In this document: positions 1 to 38,200 of the stretch, piece by piece
Position numbering within the stretch: position 1 is the first letter of the stretch
How the letters are laid out: each line of letters starts with the position of its first letter
Notes under the pieces: generated by a model
What the model was told of the DNA's origin: nothing
Database searches by the model: none
Seen by the model: only the letters and a program-made list of their open reading frames with translations
Made by a program: the position numbers and the translations under genes
From: Eopsaltria australis
Lineage: Eukaryota > Chordata > Aves > Passeriformes > Petroicidae
Reading direction: 5' to 3'
DNA length: 64,000 bases
NCBI GenBank assembly: GCA_034509425.1
Contig: JAVTVJ010000988.1
Span: 124,001-188,000 of the forward strand

Positions 1-3000
1 CAGTAAAAGTGAGGAAAATAGGACTGAAAAGAATACAAAACAGCCTTTTTCTTTTCCTTCTTAAATACAAGGAGGGAAAATGAAGGAATGCTCTTAGCAG
101 TCTGGAATGGGAGATAGAAATAAGCTTGAGAGAGGAAATGTTTACTACCGCAGGGAGCTGATGAAATTCTTTCCCATAGTCATTTATCTAAATGTCATAA
201 AATTGTCATCATGGTGACAACATGATGAGAAAAGTACAGCAAACTGCTAGGAGGGACTCATGCAATTAATGTTCTTGGGTAGAAGAAAGAATTTTTCTTT
301 TTAGATTGGTGACACTCAATTGCTCAAAAACTTCTCCAGGTTTTAATGATTTGTTAAAACCAAAATTGCTTGGTATTGTGCAAGCAGTTACGGGGTCTAA
401 ATATTTTCTGAAATATTTCAATATTGCCTTGTTAGCTTTTCTAAATGACTTTACTGTGTTTGCAGGCATGGTTGGACCTTTTTCACCATGAAAAGGAATT
501 GTGTGGGGGATCAAACACAACTTCCAATTGTAAATGGCTGAATAGTTGCACTTACGTTCCATAATCAGTTGTTTTGCAGTCTGGGTGGGGGCTGCACATC
601 ACAGACAGGGGTTGGGATACACTGACCCTAACCACGTAACCAGTCTGAGCCCAGTGGCTCATTAAGAGCATTTTTCTGCTCTGATGAGGATTTTAAGTGA
701 CCTTCACATGCCAATGCATTTGCCATTTTTTTTCCTTGGTGAAAAGAGCTCTTTCTTCCTTTTTCTATGTTTATGCTTAGCAATCCGTCTCTGTTCGATG
801 ACTTCAAGTAGCAAAGACTATTTTGTTTGGTTTTACACATTATGCAGATCATAACTATTTGCATACAGGCTTTAATCAGAGGTAATATCCTCTGATATTA
901 CCTCTGATAAACCTCCTTTTGTTTGGATTTTTACCCAAAGAAGTGTAGAAAGCTGCTTTACTGTTAAGAGATAACCAAGACTTTAGAGAACTTTTTCATG
1001 GTTTGGTAGTTTCAGGAGTGCCTGATCCATGTTTTTTCCTGTTATGTGACAGATCTTTTTGTCCTAAAAAATAGAATAGTGATAAGTATATGGGGTTTTG
1101 AAATACTTTTAAAGTCACTCATGCAGAACCAGGCTTCCAGAAGGTAAATATCTGGCATGTTTTTGTGTGGATATTCTATCACTTTTTATAAAGACATTAT
1201 CTTACAATCCTTACCTAATTATATGCTCTTTTTCTGCACAGTAAAGATTGAAAAAAAATAGTGCAATAAATGAATTCAGTGAAATTCATGAAACATGGAG
1301 GTAGCATAATAGAATGAAAGAGATCCTGCAACCCTTGGAGCCTCTTCTTCATCCTTCCAGACCCTGATGTGTTTTGTCATAGTTGTGGGAGATCACTGCT
1401 CATTAGGACAGAGTAGTGAGCACAGGGCTCTGTTTTTGTTTGATATATTTACTGATAGCAGTAAATGGCATAAATCCCCTCACAGAGAACTAAGTTGCCA
1501 AGCCTTAAATGTTACATATAAGTAGTATATAAAATATATTAATGTATCAAATTATTATAGTTATATATTAAATTATTACAACATGTATTAAAGATGTATC
1601 TATGAAAGAGCAGTAAATTACTGGATGGTAAAGCACTGTGGCAGACACCTCTGTGACCCTCTACCCTGTACTACAAGAAGAACATGGGTGAGCATTAAAC
1701 AGCCATTAAACAGTAGGACAGAAGAAAGGAGAAAATGCTGATGTTCAGATATACTGGATCCTGCTTGATTTAGAGGAATGACTAAGTATGTCTAAATGTG
1801 GGGAAAAGATTTTGTCAGATATTATTCTGAGCAGTGATCAACTAAATTTGCTAAAAATTAGGGTGTTTGGGGTAAAGGACGCAAGAATTATTCAGTTGAT
1901 AATGGTTGTTAAACTTGACAGGATCATGAGCTGCTGCAGGGCTGCCTTTAAAATGTAGATGAAAAGAAACTCAAACTAGAGCCAGACTGTAATTGCTCCG
2001 GATTAAAGAGCATTACTTGCATGGATACAAAAGGATCTCCTTGTTTTTCTTTTTTTTGGTGCTAGAATAATTTGTCAACATTTCAGGTTTAGAGATGCAT
2101 CAAAGGCAGGCTCCTTAAATTGAATAGAGGTTTCCTGTTGATCCTCAGCAGCACCAACAGTGGGCCAAGCACTCATGGAAGTCTCCAGATATTAAACTTC
2201 CAGAAACACTTTGAATTTTATGTCAATCTGATGTTTTGTAAATTTTACTCACTTTTTGGAAGCATATTTTACTTTGGCCTGATGCCCTGAATGTACAAGT
2301 AACCTACGACACACCTTGAAATGTTTTCTTGGCATCAGTTTGGAAACTAAATATTGAAACATACCTTTTTTCTGAAGAATTTGAATGCTGATATGATTTA
2401 AAAAGGTGCTGAAGAGCAGCTGCATGGTTATTGTTTGCAAACTGTTCATACAAATTGGTTGTGTCTTCACACTGGAATTACTTCATTCCCCTCAAATAGG
2501 TACAAATTCCTCTGGTAGTATTACACAGTTTTGACATGCTGATAGTTGTAGACCTATCTTCATATTTCTATCTAGATAAAAAATTATTACTGCAAATGTG
2601 CAATCGCTTCTTGTCTGGAGAGCACTATTCTGCCACTAAAATCTCATCTGCAATTATTAATAGAATCCATGCTAGAAATTTCTCTCTGTATGTTGCAAAC
2701 CCACGCAATTTCAAACATCTTTACTAGAAAAACATGGGTTTATTTATTTTACACTTCACACCAAGCGTTTCCCATTTTTCAGGTGGAAAAAGGGAAGGAG
2801 AATATTAAAAAAATGGGGGAGGGGGGTTTAGAGCATCTCTTTTTAAAGCACAGTGCCCATTCTGCTCAACAGTTCAGAGGAACTCATCTGCAGTAATCTC
2901 CACAGAAAATTAAACAGATAGGATTGTCAGAGAAACTTAGGTACTGATGATTTTTTTTTCCTCATACTTGAAAATGGTGCTCTAGATTCTCACTACAGAT

Positions 3001-3334
3001 ACCTGGAAAACAGGAATAAATCATAAAGAGTTCTATTAAAAAAAGCAACAAAAATCCCCAACAAAAAACCAAACCAAGACCTAACTGAATGGCTGCATTC
3101 TAAATCAGCAATTTATACACATGCCAAAGTCTGCAAATATTTGAGGAAAGTATGAATTTCTATTTCAATTTGCATTAATTTTTGGGCAGTCTGAATTTTC
3201 AATACAAACTGTAGAAGAGACAATTGATCTCCTGAATAGATTTGGCTTAAAACAACTCTTGTGTAGCTGAGAAGAGTGCAAGTAATTCTTGGGAGACTTA
3301 CACATTCCCTGCACTGTTCTCTGTTTTGCTCTAG
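1..3334 (+). other. FBN2: FBN2 intron (5' edge of window)
   Basis: No cbEGF or TB-like exon could be found here on the + strand; the first half of TB5 with its triple cysteine must lie upstream of the window. The stretch is AT-rich, with a perfect 15-bp hairpin at 875-908 and an AT-rich patch around 1505-1600. Short open frames here have no recognisable product. Confidence 0.8.
875..908. repeat. Perfect 15-bp inverted repeat, 4-base loop
   Basis: Arms 875-889 (atcagaggtaatatc) and 894-908 are exact reverse complements separated by CTCT. It lies in a FBN2 intron. Confidence 0.95.
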
Positions 3335-27700
<24,366 letters not shown>

Positions 27701-29270
27701 GCATGGTGCAGCACTTCAGACACTTCTGTTCTGTCTACACCCCCAGAATACCTGCTTTTCAAAGCAAATCTGCTTTGGAAGTGTGTATTTTGGGGGAGGA
27801 AGGCAGAGGGAAAGAGCCCTTCCTTCCCACCCTGCCAAGACTGCAGAACTGCCCTTTCAGGAGGGTGACTTAAAACTCTGCCACTGCCGAAACGTCTATT
27901 ACAAGGGCAAATCATGGTTACTGTATCTTTTATATAACCTCGATTTAAAGTATATTAAGAAGCTGAAGTTCAAGAAATCATCATATGGCACTAAATGGCA
28001 CAAAAATGTGAGCTTTTTTTTCCTCTTAGCAGTCTGTAACACTTTGGGTATTTTGCTATAGTTCCTAATGAAAAAAAAATTATAGAAGTTTATTTATTTT
28101 TAATGCAGTAATATATGGAGAAAATAACAAATTATGTAAACAAAAAGGGAAACTTGCTTGTTTTTCTTTAGTTTTATGAATTTGAGCTATAACATTTTAG
28201 AGGTACTTTCTTAATCAAGAAAAAAAGTAGATTTGAAAGATGTTTTCTTTTCTACTTGGACCAGCATCCAAATAGTTTATGAGTAATTCTAGAATACATC
28301 AGAGCTGAAAGATCACTGTCGTAGGATATTTTAAAGTGAGATTTTGTAAACTGTTCATACAGTAGGATATTCTAAAGTGCTCTTGCAGATGAGAACTAAG
28401 AATGAAAAAAAATGGGAAAAAAGAGAGTCATAGAGGACAAGTATCACAGTCTCAGTCTCTGCAGAGATCGTATTTCACAGCAGCTCAATGGGATTGTGTT
28501 CTGAATCAGCCACAGCAAATAGTGGAGGAGGCACAACCCCTGTAGCAAAATACCTGGACTGTTTTTCATCCCCTTAGAACTGCAGAACCAAACCGTGCTG
28601 CCCTTCCCTCAGTGACCTCAGAGAGCCACACAGGCAACCACACCTCACTGCTCCACAAACTGGCATTAACTCCTGCAGGCAGCTGAAGGAAATGTCTCTC
28701 AGAAGGGATCATTTCACTGTTTGGTGCTGGCTCAAAACCAGGGTGCATATGCTGAGCCCTGAGAACTGTGTCAGGACTGCCATACCTGCAGACTGAATTA
28801 TTGCAGGAGCAAAGTTATGTATTTGAAGTTCATTTGTTAGAAATCTCATTAATGCTGTAGTTATACACGCCTCATTTTATCATAGCTTGTTCTGTAAGAA
28901 AGATGATTGTACAATGACTTGAGTTTTAGTTTACTTTAGTGGTTTTTGGTTTTTTTTTCTTTTTACATTTTGTACTGTCATGTGTTAAGTGTATGTCTCA
29001 ATGGTGCTTTCTGTGACAGCTGGTACCTGTAACTGGCTATGCAACAGAACCTCACATATGAAAATAGCCAAACACATCCACAATTGTTCCAGTTGCATGT
29101 GGGTGCTGACCAAAGACTATGCCGAGTTAAACTCAGTGATTTTTCTTCTCTCTTGTTGAGTTTGGGGATTTTGAAAAGAAAATGTTTTAAGAAAAAAAAG
29201 CTTTTTCTTGAACATTTGTATCAGTAAGACAACAGTTTTCTTGCAATAAAGCTTATTTTGGTTTATTTTT
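27701..29270 (+). other. FBN2: FBN2 3' UTR
   Basis: Runs from the TAA to just beyond the first good AATAAA. AT-rich with T-runs (for example near 28010 and 28950). Short open frames here are not supported as genes. Length about 1.57 kb. Confidence 0.75.
29245..29250 (+). terminator. FBN2: FBN2 polyadenylation signal AATAAA
   Basis: Canonical hexamer followed within 15-40 bases by a T/GT-rich downstream element ('ggtttattttttgttg'). It is the first AATAAA after the stop codon. A second AATAAA at 29404-29409 is a possible alternative. Confidence 0.75.
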
Positions 29271-32200
29271 TGTTGTTTTATTCTGTAGAGAGTTAAACTG
29301 GTGGCACTACTGACTTGGGTCTGGAACCACATTTATTTATTCGACATGACTTTCAGATGTGCTTGTGCAAGTTTCATTAAGATTCAGAGCTGCTTCTGAG
29401 TAAGAAATAAAGACACCTCTAGGGCTCTGATAAATATATACAGGACAGCACTGACTTCAGGACTTGACTAAACTGTAGTAGGTGGTTTAGAAGGCTACTA
29501 TCTTTCCAAAGTGGGAGCTTTCCAGGAAACACTGCAAGAAAAGCCATCAGCCTGCACACAGAAGAGCATTTTGTCCTTTGTTGTCAAACTCTCAGAAAGG
29601 GAGAGGAAGTAGTAGCAATACTCACCCATGACCCCTCTGAGGCTACAAATTCTGGGGGATTTTATTGACAGGGATTATTTGCATGTGTTGTGCACGCTTG
29701 TTGGATTTTTTTAGCTTTTTTGGTTTTCTTTTTCCTAAGAAACTGTCATCAGATAACACCTGCATTAACTAATTTGACAGTAAGTAAAAGGTACAAAAAA
29801 TGCCTTATCCCTTTTCTAAAAAGGCAGCATTATCTTCCACCATCCTAAATTGCACAAGACAGTTATGCACAATCCCAGAAAAAAATCACTCCCAGGTGCA
29901 TATCCAGATGAAAAAATAACTGGAATTAAAAAAAAAATCCCAAGGAAGAAATCCAAAACCTCTCTGCAATCCAGCCTGTCACAGTATGTATTTATATGTA
30001 TTTCTCCAAAGTCTACCTTTTAACAGCCTCTACTCTTTTAATGAGAAAGATTTAATGAGAAAGCTGACTGCACATGCACAGACAGACTGGTGTCCCAGGA
30101 AGCTACAGAGCCCCCAAGTCTGTTGCTAACAGTAAAATTAAAATCTTGGTATTTAAGAGATTCTGCAAGTCAAACTAAGATTTTAGTGACTAATTGTAAC
30201 ACCTAAGGTAGGCCTAGGCATCAGGGACTTCAGTTTTAACTCTCTATACTGTAGTACATTACCGTAGTACAGACACAGGTTTGATTAAAGTTTTTTTTTG
30301 TCTAACCATCATCATAAATTTTTAAAAAATCATTTATGTTACTCGCATAAATGTGTCTAGTTTGCCATCTTTAACCCCCCAGGGCAAAGTTGTATAAAAG
30401 GCTCAATTAGGCCCCTACAATCCTTTATAAATAAACTGTTGGTGTAGGCAGTCAGCACTCTGGAAAGGACTGTGGGATTATTTTATGGAATTTTATTGTA
30501 CTGACTTGGAATCAGCAGTCACGCCTCAGACTGAGGTCTGCAGATGGCAGCTGAAGGATCTTGGTGCTAAGACCACAGAAGAATTCAGGAGTGGCGATGC
30601 ACTGCGAAACTAAATGCAGCAAAAATCTCACTGCTCTGAGTGTGTTTCTTAATTCTTTCCGTGTGTAATGAATTAAGCTTACACACCTAAACTAAACTGA
30701 AGCTGCAGAACAGGCATGCCTTAAATCCAAGAAAACAGCTGGGTTGATGAACTTCACTCTGAGGAGATGGAGATTTTCACTTCTTAAAGCAGGAGGGAGG
30801 GAAAATATGAGAGGGAAGGACTACATTTCGTATCTAAGATAAAATCCTTGGTCCCCGTTGTGGCTGTTCATATGTTTGACACCAGATTGGTGTAGCAGAG
30901 ATAGGAAATACGTTCTTTGCTCCCCCAGAATTACAGAACTGGTGGAGGAGGTGGTTTTTCACACATTCCAAGAAGCCAACCCCACGTCAGCATGGGTGGT
31001 CACAGAGAAGTCTGGTGTGTGTTTGGGCACGGTTTTAGCATGAGCGAGGCCTCCTCCCTGCCTGGGTTTCTCAAAAAGGAGGTTGTTACCCAAATCCTGT
31101 GAAAATATCAGTAAAAATACGACCCTCTCAAACACTGTCTTTTTTGTGTTAGCAAGTCAGGCATTACTTTATTCTTGGCTGAGGGTTGTGAGTGTGGTTG
31201 TCAAATTGTCGGCTTCCACACTGAAGCCGATGCAAAGCTTTTTCACTCATTTGTACACTTTTTGCAAACAAAGAAATTACTCTTGGTTCTAAACTGCATA
31301 ATCATCTTCATTAATTAGTGTTCTCTCGTCTGTTGATTATTGATTTCTTGCTCTTCATCCTCGTATGTTCCACATTTTTGGTCCATTTATCATCATTTTC
31401 TGAGACAGGGAGCCACTAAATTTCCAGATCTTCATATCTGTATTTTCTGGTTACTCCAACATCCTTCAAGTGCCATGAATTTAAGATCCCAGATTTCCAA
31501 TCTTCAACTTCCTATGGCTTTGATTATTGAAGCCTCTCAGGGTTAGTTTTAGCAAAATCAAGTTTTCAGTGATCTAATGATCAAAGGAACAATGAGAGTC
31601 TTAGAAGAAACCTAACTAGTGCTGGCTAAAAGTGGGATCTACTTACCATTAATTAAAGCAACTAATTGAAAATTAGTTAGGAAAGTGATAGCATTTCCAT
31701 TTCTACTCATGGCCAAAACGCATTGCCGAAAATTGGTGTGCAATCACTTTGATGCCTCAAAAAGCACTTGTTACACACGCAGGGGTTTTTTTGCGGTGCA
31801 TTTTAAAATCCTGAGGCTAAAGATATTTTTACATAAAGTAAATAAGCGATGCTTTTGTGTAGTTTTGTCCAAATCCTGGTGTTTCTGTATTGCTCATATA
31901 CTCATAGAAATATTTGGTATTCCTATGCTTCAATTTACAGCATTTCTTGCAGAATGCAGACTCAAAAAACCCTGTCAGTTGCCACTAAAATTTTCCCCTG
32001 GGCAAAATTATTAGGAAGCTGCCAAAAAAACCCCACTCAAAACCAAAACAACACAAATATGCACATGGCTAAGCACTCCCTCTTCTCTGCAATGACAAGA
32101 CCTACTGAATTACTGTCACCACTACACCTGAATTCTGGAAATACTTTGAATTTTAGGCCAGATCACCAAACTCACAGCTGAAAATCAGATGTGTGTCCTA

Positions 32201-35200
32201 AGGCCTGGCTTGTGGTTTTGAATCCAGAGAACAAATATACATTCCAGGAAACAGGACCTGACCCCTGTTTACTTATTTAGCAAAAATTATTCGGTATGTA
32301 CTAAAGTGAGGGAAACACAAGGACCTTGCTGAGTTCTGTAAAATAATTTTCGTATCTCTAGGCCTTGCTGTTCTTCATGTGGAGAGAGTCCCACACAGGA
32401 GGGGGAGGGGGAATATCAAATTACCATCCAACCGTAACATTCAGATGAGCTTTCAATTCTTTTGAAAAACATTGGCTTTGAGGTAAAAGTCCACACACAG
32501 AGCAAGCATAACACCCGAGAGCACAGCTTTCGCTGTTCTGTCTGCTCCAGAAAAATCATCCAGCAGAAGGCTGAAAGGAACTGACTAAAATCTTACCAGT
32601 TCAATAAAAACTCTGCCAAGTAGTTCTCCTCCAAGGTAATTGAACTGCTCTCCCCAAATCAAGCAACATTTCTGAAAGCCATTTATTCTTAAAAATCAAA
32701 AATAAAAGCAGTTTTGAGCATGTGAGGTAAACATTTCAGAAGAAATGCTCCCACACAAGGCACAAATGGCTTGAGTCAGGTGTAAACATTTAACTTCAGC
32801 TAGGAAAAGTTGTGTGGTACAAATGCAGCACGTCTGGTGTGCTGTAACTGGACAGGAAATTTAGATCATAAATTTGTGCACATATTTTTACCTGGCTGTA
32901 TGCACAACCATAGAGAAGCAATGTCAAGAAGCAATCAGATCTGGTAATTTGGAGACAAACTGTGGGAAAATCCAGCAATTCCTTCCTCTTTCAAATGGGC
33001 TTTTAAACTTGTATAGCCTTCATATTTTATCCTTAATTTCTTAAAACTAAGATTAGAATGCCAGCACCAGTCTCCTGCTATTGAATCCTTCATATCCAAG
33101 CTGCTCTCATTTCCAGGCCCTGGTTTTATGGGTAACCACAATCCTCAGGTCTAGAATGAAGTCTGCAACCCCACACCGCCTGATAATCACAGAGTTCCTC
33201 TTCCCCCCTCGTCTAAATTACTCATAAATTATGCAAACACTAGTGTAACAATTTCTGTGTCACAATTTTACTATTTTTTATTTGTACTGTAAAATGACAG
33301 CCAGTGTTTGGCTGGATGCCTTCTTTTCCTGGCATTGTTTCAAACACACAGCTGGGAAGCTGAAAACCCATAGTTAAGAACCAAGATTCAGCTCGAAATG
33401 CCTGTTGTTAATTCTATCAAGTGCCTGACAGAGCTTAGATAAGATAAATTAAAACAAAACAAAACAAAAAAAACATCTACAGTATTTTTCAGGCCAAACT
33501 CACTACTGAGATTCCTCAGCTCTCTGTCCCTCTGTCTTGATCAGTGAGATTGATCATCAGACAGTTCTGCCAGCAGCAGCCACACCTCTGGAAAGTGCAT
33601 TGTGTTTCTCCACAGGCCTCTGAACTTTGTAGAAAAACCCTTTTCTGGATCATTTGCTGAATCCTTGGGCATGCACAGCATTTTAGGCTTCTTTTTATTT
33701 CAGCATGGCTAAAACTTAGTGAAATCCTTACCTTGTGTACTATTTTTACACAGACCAGGCACAGGGTGATGGTCTCAAATAGCTGCTCTTGAATTAGAGC
33801 TGAGCTGCACTGGATGGCTGCTGGTGTAGCTCTTCTATTAATATCACTCCATGGAAAATACCAAGCAGACCAGACATGCTGTTAACTAAACAGATTGAAA
33901 TTCCTCTTCTTTCTTATCACGTGATGCAAAGAATTTCTAAGTGTTCCACAGAATGATGAGAGCCATGCAGTCCCAAAACAGCTGTTTTTTTGGCTAAACA
34001 GCAGCTGTTGGGGGAATCCCGTTTCGAGGCCAAGATAGAAGCAGAAGATGACTGTTTGAAAATAAATTTTATTGTTATGAGCAACTCCTCAGCTGCTGAG
34101 AACACAGATGTAAATTTTATAAACACACACACACTTCAAAATAGGAGAGTTTGTGGATTGTGGAGCTAATCATAGATGAGTCTCTTTTTTTCTCCCTTCT
34201 GGATGAACTGAGTTACACCCAGCACTTCCTCAGCCTAAATCTCCATTCCCTTGAACAGGAGTCACTTTTGCCTCAGGCAGAATGTGATTAAATAGCCTGA
34301 ACTGGCTCCTGCTATTGTGTTTGACATCCTGGCTGCTCCTGTGTGTTCCCCAGCCTCCTCCAGTGAAGGGAAAACTGAGCTGCCCTTTTTCAGGACACGT
34401 GTTCCTAAGGAAAGCACAGACCAGGGGAAAGTCCCAAGGAAAACAAACCACAGCAACCAAACCTTGAAAGGAGCACCAGCAAAGCCAATGCTTGAATAGC
34501 TCTTGTTCCCTTAAAGTTACATTCAACACCCATGAAAACATTGCTGCTTTGGTCTTTGCAAGACCAAAATAAAATCCAGCAAGAGAAAACATGAAAGAGC
34601 ATCAAATATGGATATAACTTGGCATGGTTAATAAAAACAAGCAAACAAACACAAACAACAAACCCATCTTTTGTGGAAAGCAGTGGTTTTTGTAAATGTT
34701 TCTGAAGTTCCAAGGTGAACACAGACAGAAAATGGGGTGATACTTATTTATCCACAGACCATGCAAAAATGTTACAGTCACAGTGACAGATCTGGCTTCC
34801 CTATTGTCCAAACAATACTTTCCAAAATGAATAAAATAGAAATTTCTTCTATATATGAGAAGAAACCACTGTTAATTCTCTCAGTTCTTTGTCTCCAGAC
34901 TAAATACTAAAAGTATTTATATATCATATAAATGCTTTCTTTGTGAAATAACCATCACCTTACTAGAAAAGGTCCTTAGATTTGCTCTTTTTTAGAGTTG
35001 CTACTTAAGTAAAGAAAAATACCACACTTTTTTCCTAATTTTTCACTTTCAGCAATGCAGTAGCATGCAAAGAACTGTGCATTCAGGTGTAGAACACAGT
35101 CTGCACCAAACAAAATGGTTATGGGGGCAACCAAGAGCAGCAAATATTCTAAAGTGACCCAGAGAAAAACCAGGATTTGTTAAAAATCAAGAGGATGCAC

Positions 35201-38200
35201 AATCTAGAATATGGTCCACACAAGCTGTCAAAACCCCAAGTTTTCAATGATGAAAGTAATACCAAGCATTCCATAACTAAGTGATTTATATTGAAAAAAA
35301 GGAAAAGACAAAAAACACGGGGAGGGGGGTGGTGAGGGAAAAAGGCAAAACACTTTAAGCCTTTCCATAATACAAAGTGCCTTAAAAAAAAATCTAGTGA
35401 GCACAGAAGGCATTCATACACCCTCCTTGTCTTGCTGTGTGTTTCCTTACAACACTTTTGATGTCCTCTCCAAAGCAGAGCTCAGAACCACAGGATCTCA
35501 TTCCCAGGGATTCATCTTCTGCCAGTTCACTCCACCAGATCATTTCACAGCTCCTCTCGTGGCAGACACATAAATTTTCACGACTCTCAGCTCCTGAGCC
35601 GAGACATGAGATGCCTCCAGCATTTTTCCAGGTGACCTTATTTTCCTTTCTGCTCTGACAAGGGCATTTAAGTGCCTCAGAGAGCCCCTGAAATGTGTGT
35701 GCTCCCATCAGCCAGAAGACCAGGTGGGAGGGTGAACAAATTTCTTTTACATCTCTTAAGTTTAAGAAACAGAAATATTTCTGTTTGTTGAAACAAACAA
35801 AAAGCTCCTAGAAAACTGCAGCCTATTCCCCAATAACTACTCAAAAGTGCCTCACCTAGAGGACAAACTGCACAAACTTCCAAAACCTGTCAGACAGTGT
35901 GACCGGACCGGCCTCACTTTTACCAAAACCACCATGAAAATCTGAAATCTTAAAGGAACCTTGTTATTCCTTCAAGCTCCACACACCACAGGCCAGTTTC
36001 CAAGGTCTGTACATTTATTGCAGTGAAGCCAATGAAACTACACATCTTTTCCTGCTTTTCTTTAGATTTAAGAAATACCTTGCTTTATGTTCAGGGACTG
36101 AAGGAACAAGCTGTTTTGTGTATTTGATTTTTCTTTATCAGGAACTGTTAATTATCCCACAACACAAGAATGTTTTAAAGTAGTATAAAGAGTAATTTTG
36201 AAGTGTTATTTTAAAAAAATTACAAGAAAACCCAATTTTAAGTGTTTCCCATTAAAGGGAAGAAAAGTATTACTCTTACTCATGGCAAAACCCCCCAAAA
36301 AAGGATTTTATCTGAATTCCAAATCTACCACTGAGTTGTTTCCTGGCATTAAAGCTGTCATGGAAGATGGTTAATTACTATCAGAACAAGGACAAAACTA
36401 CCAACTCAGAGCTTAATACTCTTTATTTAGAGACTGACCAGATATAGCCAAAACTACAGCAGGAGAAGATGGTTTTTATTGCTAATCCTGGGAAAGTGAA
36501 AATTTCTTGGCTGTGATGCATTTGAAGTGATGGCACATGGATACATTTGCAAAGACAGACTCCAAACCACAAATTAATGCTGGAATGTTTTGTGTCCGGG
36601 GCAGAATGGGTTTTCTAGAATGACTGATGGGTTTGAGGGTTGGCCAGCAGGACGGAAAAAGTGAGATCTGTGTTCTGACTCGAGAGGAAATCATAACCTT
36701 GCACTTCCAAGTCTCAGCTGAGAATCAACCCTCGTTTTTCTAGGTCCTTACAAACATGGCAAGGACATGAAAGCTACCCCCAAACCCTGCAATACAATGA
36801 AAATAAAAATATCATGAGTAACGAGTGCTCAGTAAGGTTTGTCATGTATGTGCCAAAGGCTGAACTTTCCTCATAAATCCTGCCATGCCTGAATTACTGC
36901 TATTACTGCTTGAAGGATAGAGAAATATTTTAATGAGAAGAAAGACTCTTAACGATGTCCCATAAAATGAAATCCGTGTGAGGTTAGCCAAAATCCCATG
37001 TGAAAGCCCACACTGGTGTGTGGCTAGCCTTGATTTCACCTGTTAATTCTGCAGATAGCTGTCCTTGGTTGACTCTGCAGAGTGCTGTTTGCTCCTCTTG
37101 GCAGGCACTGTGCTTTCACCTGCCACGATTTCCAGGTGCTTAAACTACAAGCTTAACTCCTGTGCTGGTATTTTTGCACCATATCAAATAGTTTTGGATC
37201 CATTTTTTCTTCATGACTGCTGCCCATGAGAGAGGAGTTGCATTAAATTGCCCCCAGGGTTTATAAAACAGGCTAACACTGGATTATCTGGCACATTCCT
37301 TTGTACAGGTGGCCCACCCCTTGCTTGGTGTGAAATTTTATTTAATACTACTCTAAATGTTGTTGTGTGCAATTGGTAACAGGAGCACAATGGAACTGTT
37401 GAGGAGTCCCTATAATTTGCAATGCTGTGGATAAACCATCCAGCCAGGCAGCTTGGTCTGAAAAAATGAGTAACCTCACAGAGCTGGGAGTGAGGATATT
37501 TCAAGGCTAATCCCAGCTCTCTAATTTTCAGCCAGAGCCTGTGGAAATACTTTGCTCGTGACTGACTCCATGTTACCATCTGTTTTGTGGAGACAAATTT
37601 AATTGCAGAGAGATGTTCCAAGATTTAGTAGCTGTAAAACTGTTCAACAGAGTGATAAAGTTATTTTCAAGCTAAATTAACTAGAAAATGTCTAGTGCTA
37701 CACCATTTGGTTTCCTTCAGTACTTTAAGCAGCCAGTACCTGAATATTTTGGGATAACACAAAGCTTTTTTTTTTGTTCACCTCCCACCTTTGTAGCTGA
37801 AAATGGCAGACACTTGTTTGTTACTTGTGAAGCAAAAACACTATATTGGAATGTTATAGATCGCTCTGAAACTAGATGGGACATGCCAGTGTGCTCTAAC
37901 ATCTCTCTCTGCCTACAGCATTTCTCCTGCTCTCTAACACAGCTGGAAAGAGCCACTGAGGAAAGCAAGCAACACCCAGTGTGTTATGAAATGGTTACTC
38001 GGTGGTAAAAAGGCTGTTTGAACTCACCAGGCAGCTTTTGCTTGGAGGCTGCTGCATCCCTTTGCAGCAAAACCACAGTATTTTTCCCACAGGGCCTGGC
38101 AGAATTAATATTAAACTCTTCTCTAATCCTGTCAAAATTATGAAAAAAGTTATGGAAAATAATTTTATTATGTTGATATTTGTTGTTTATTCAAAGTACT

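Noticed and set aside
35319..35338. G-quadruplex-like run in the intergenic region
   Set aside because: G tracts are not cleanly separated into four runs of three with loops; also no gene context. The similar run at 32400-32411 has the same problem.
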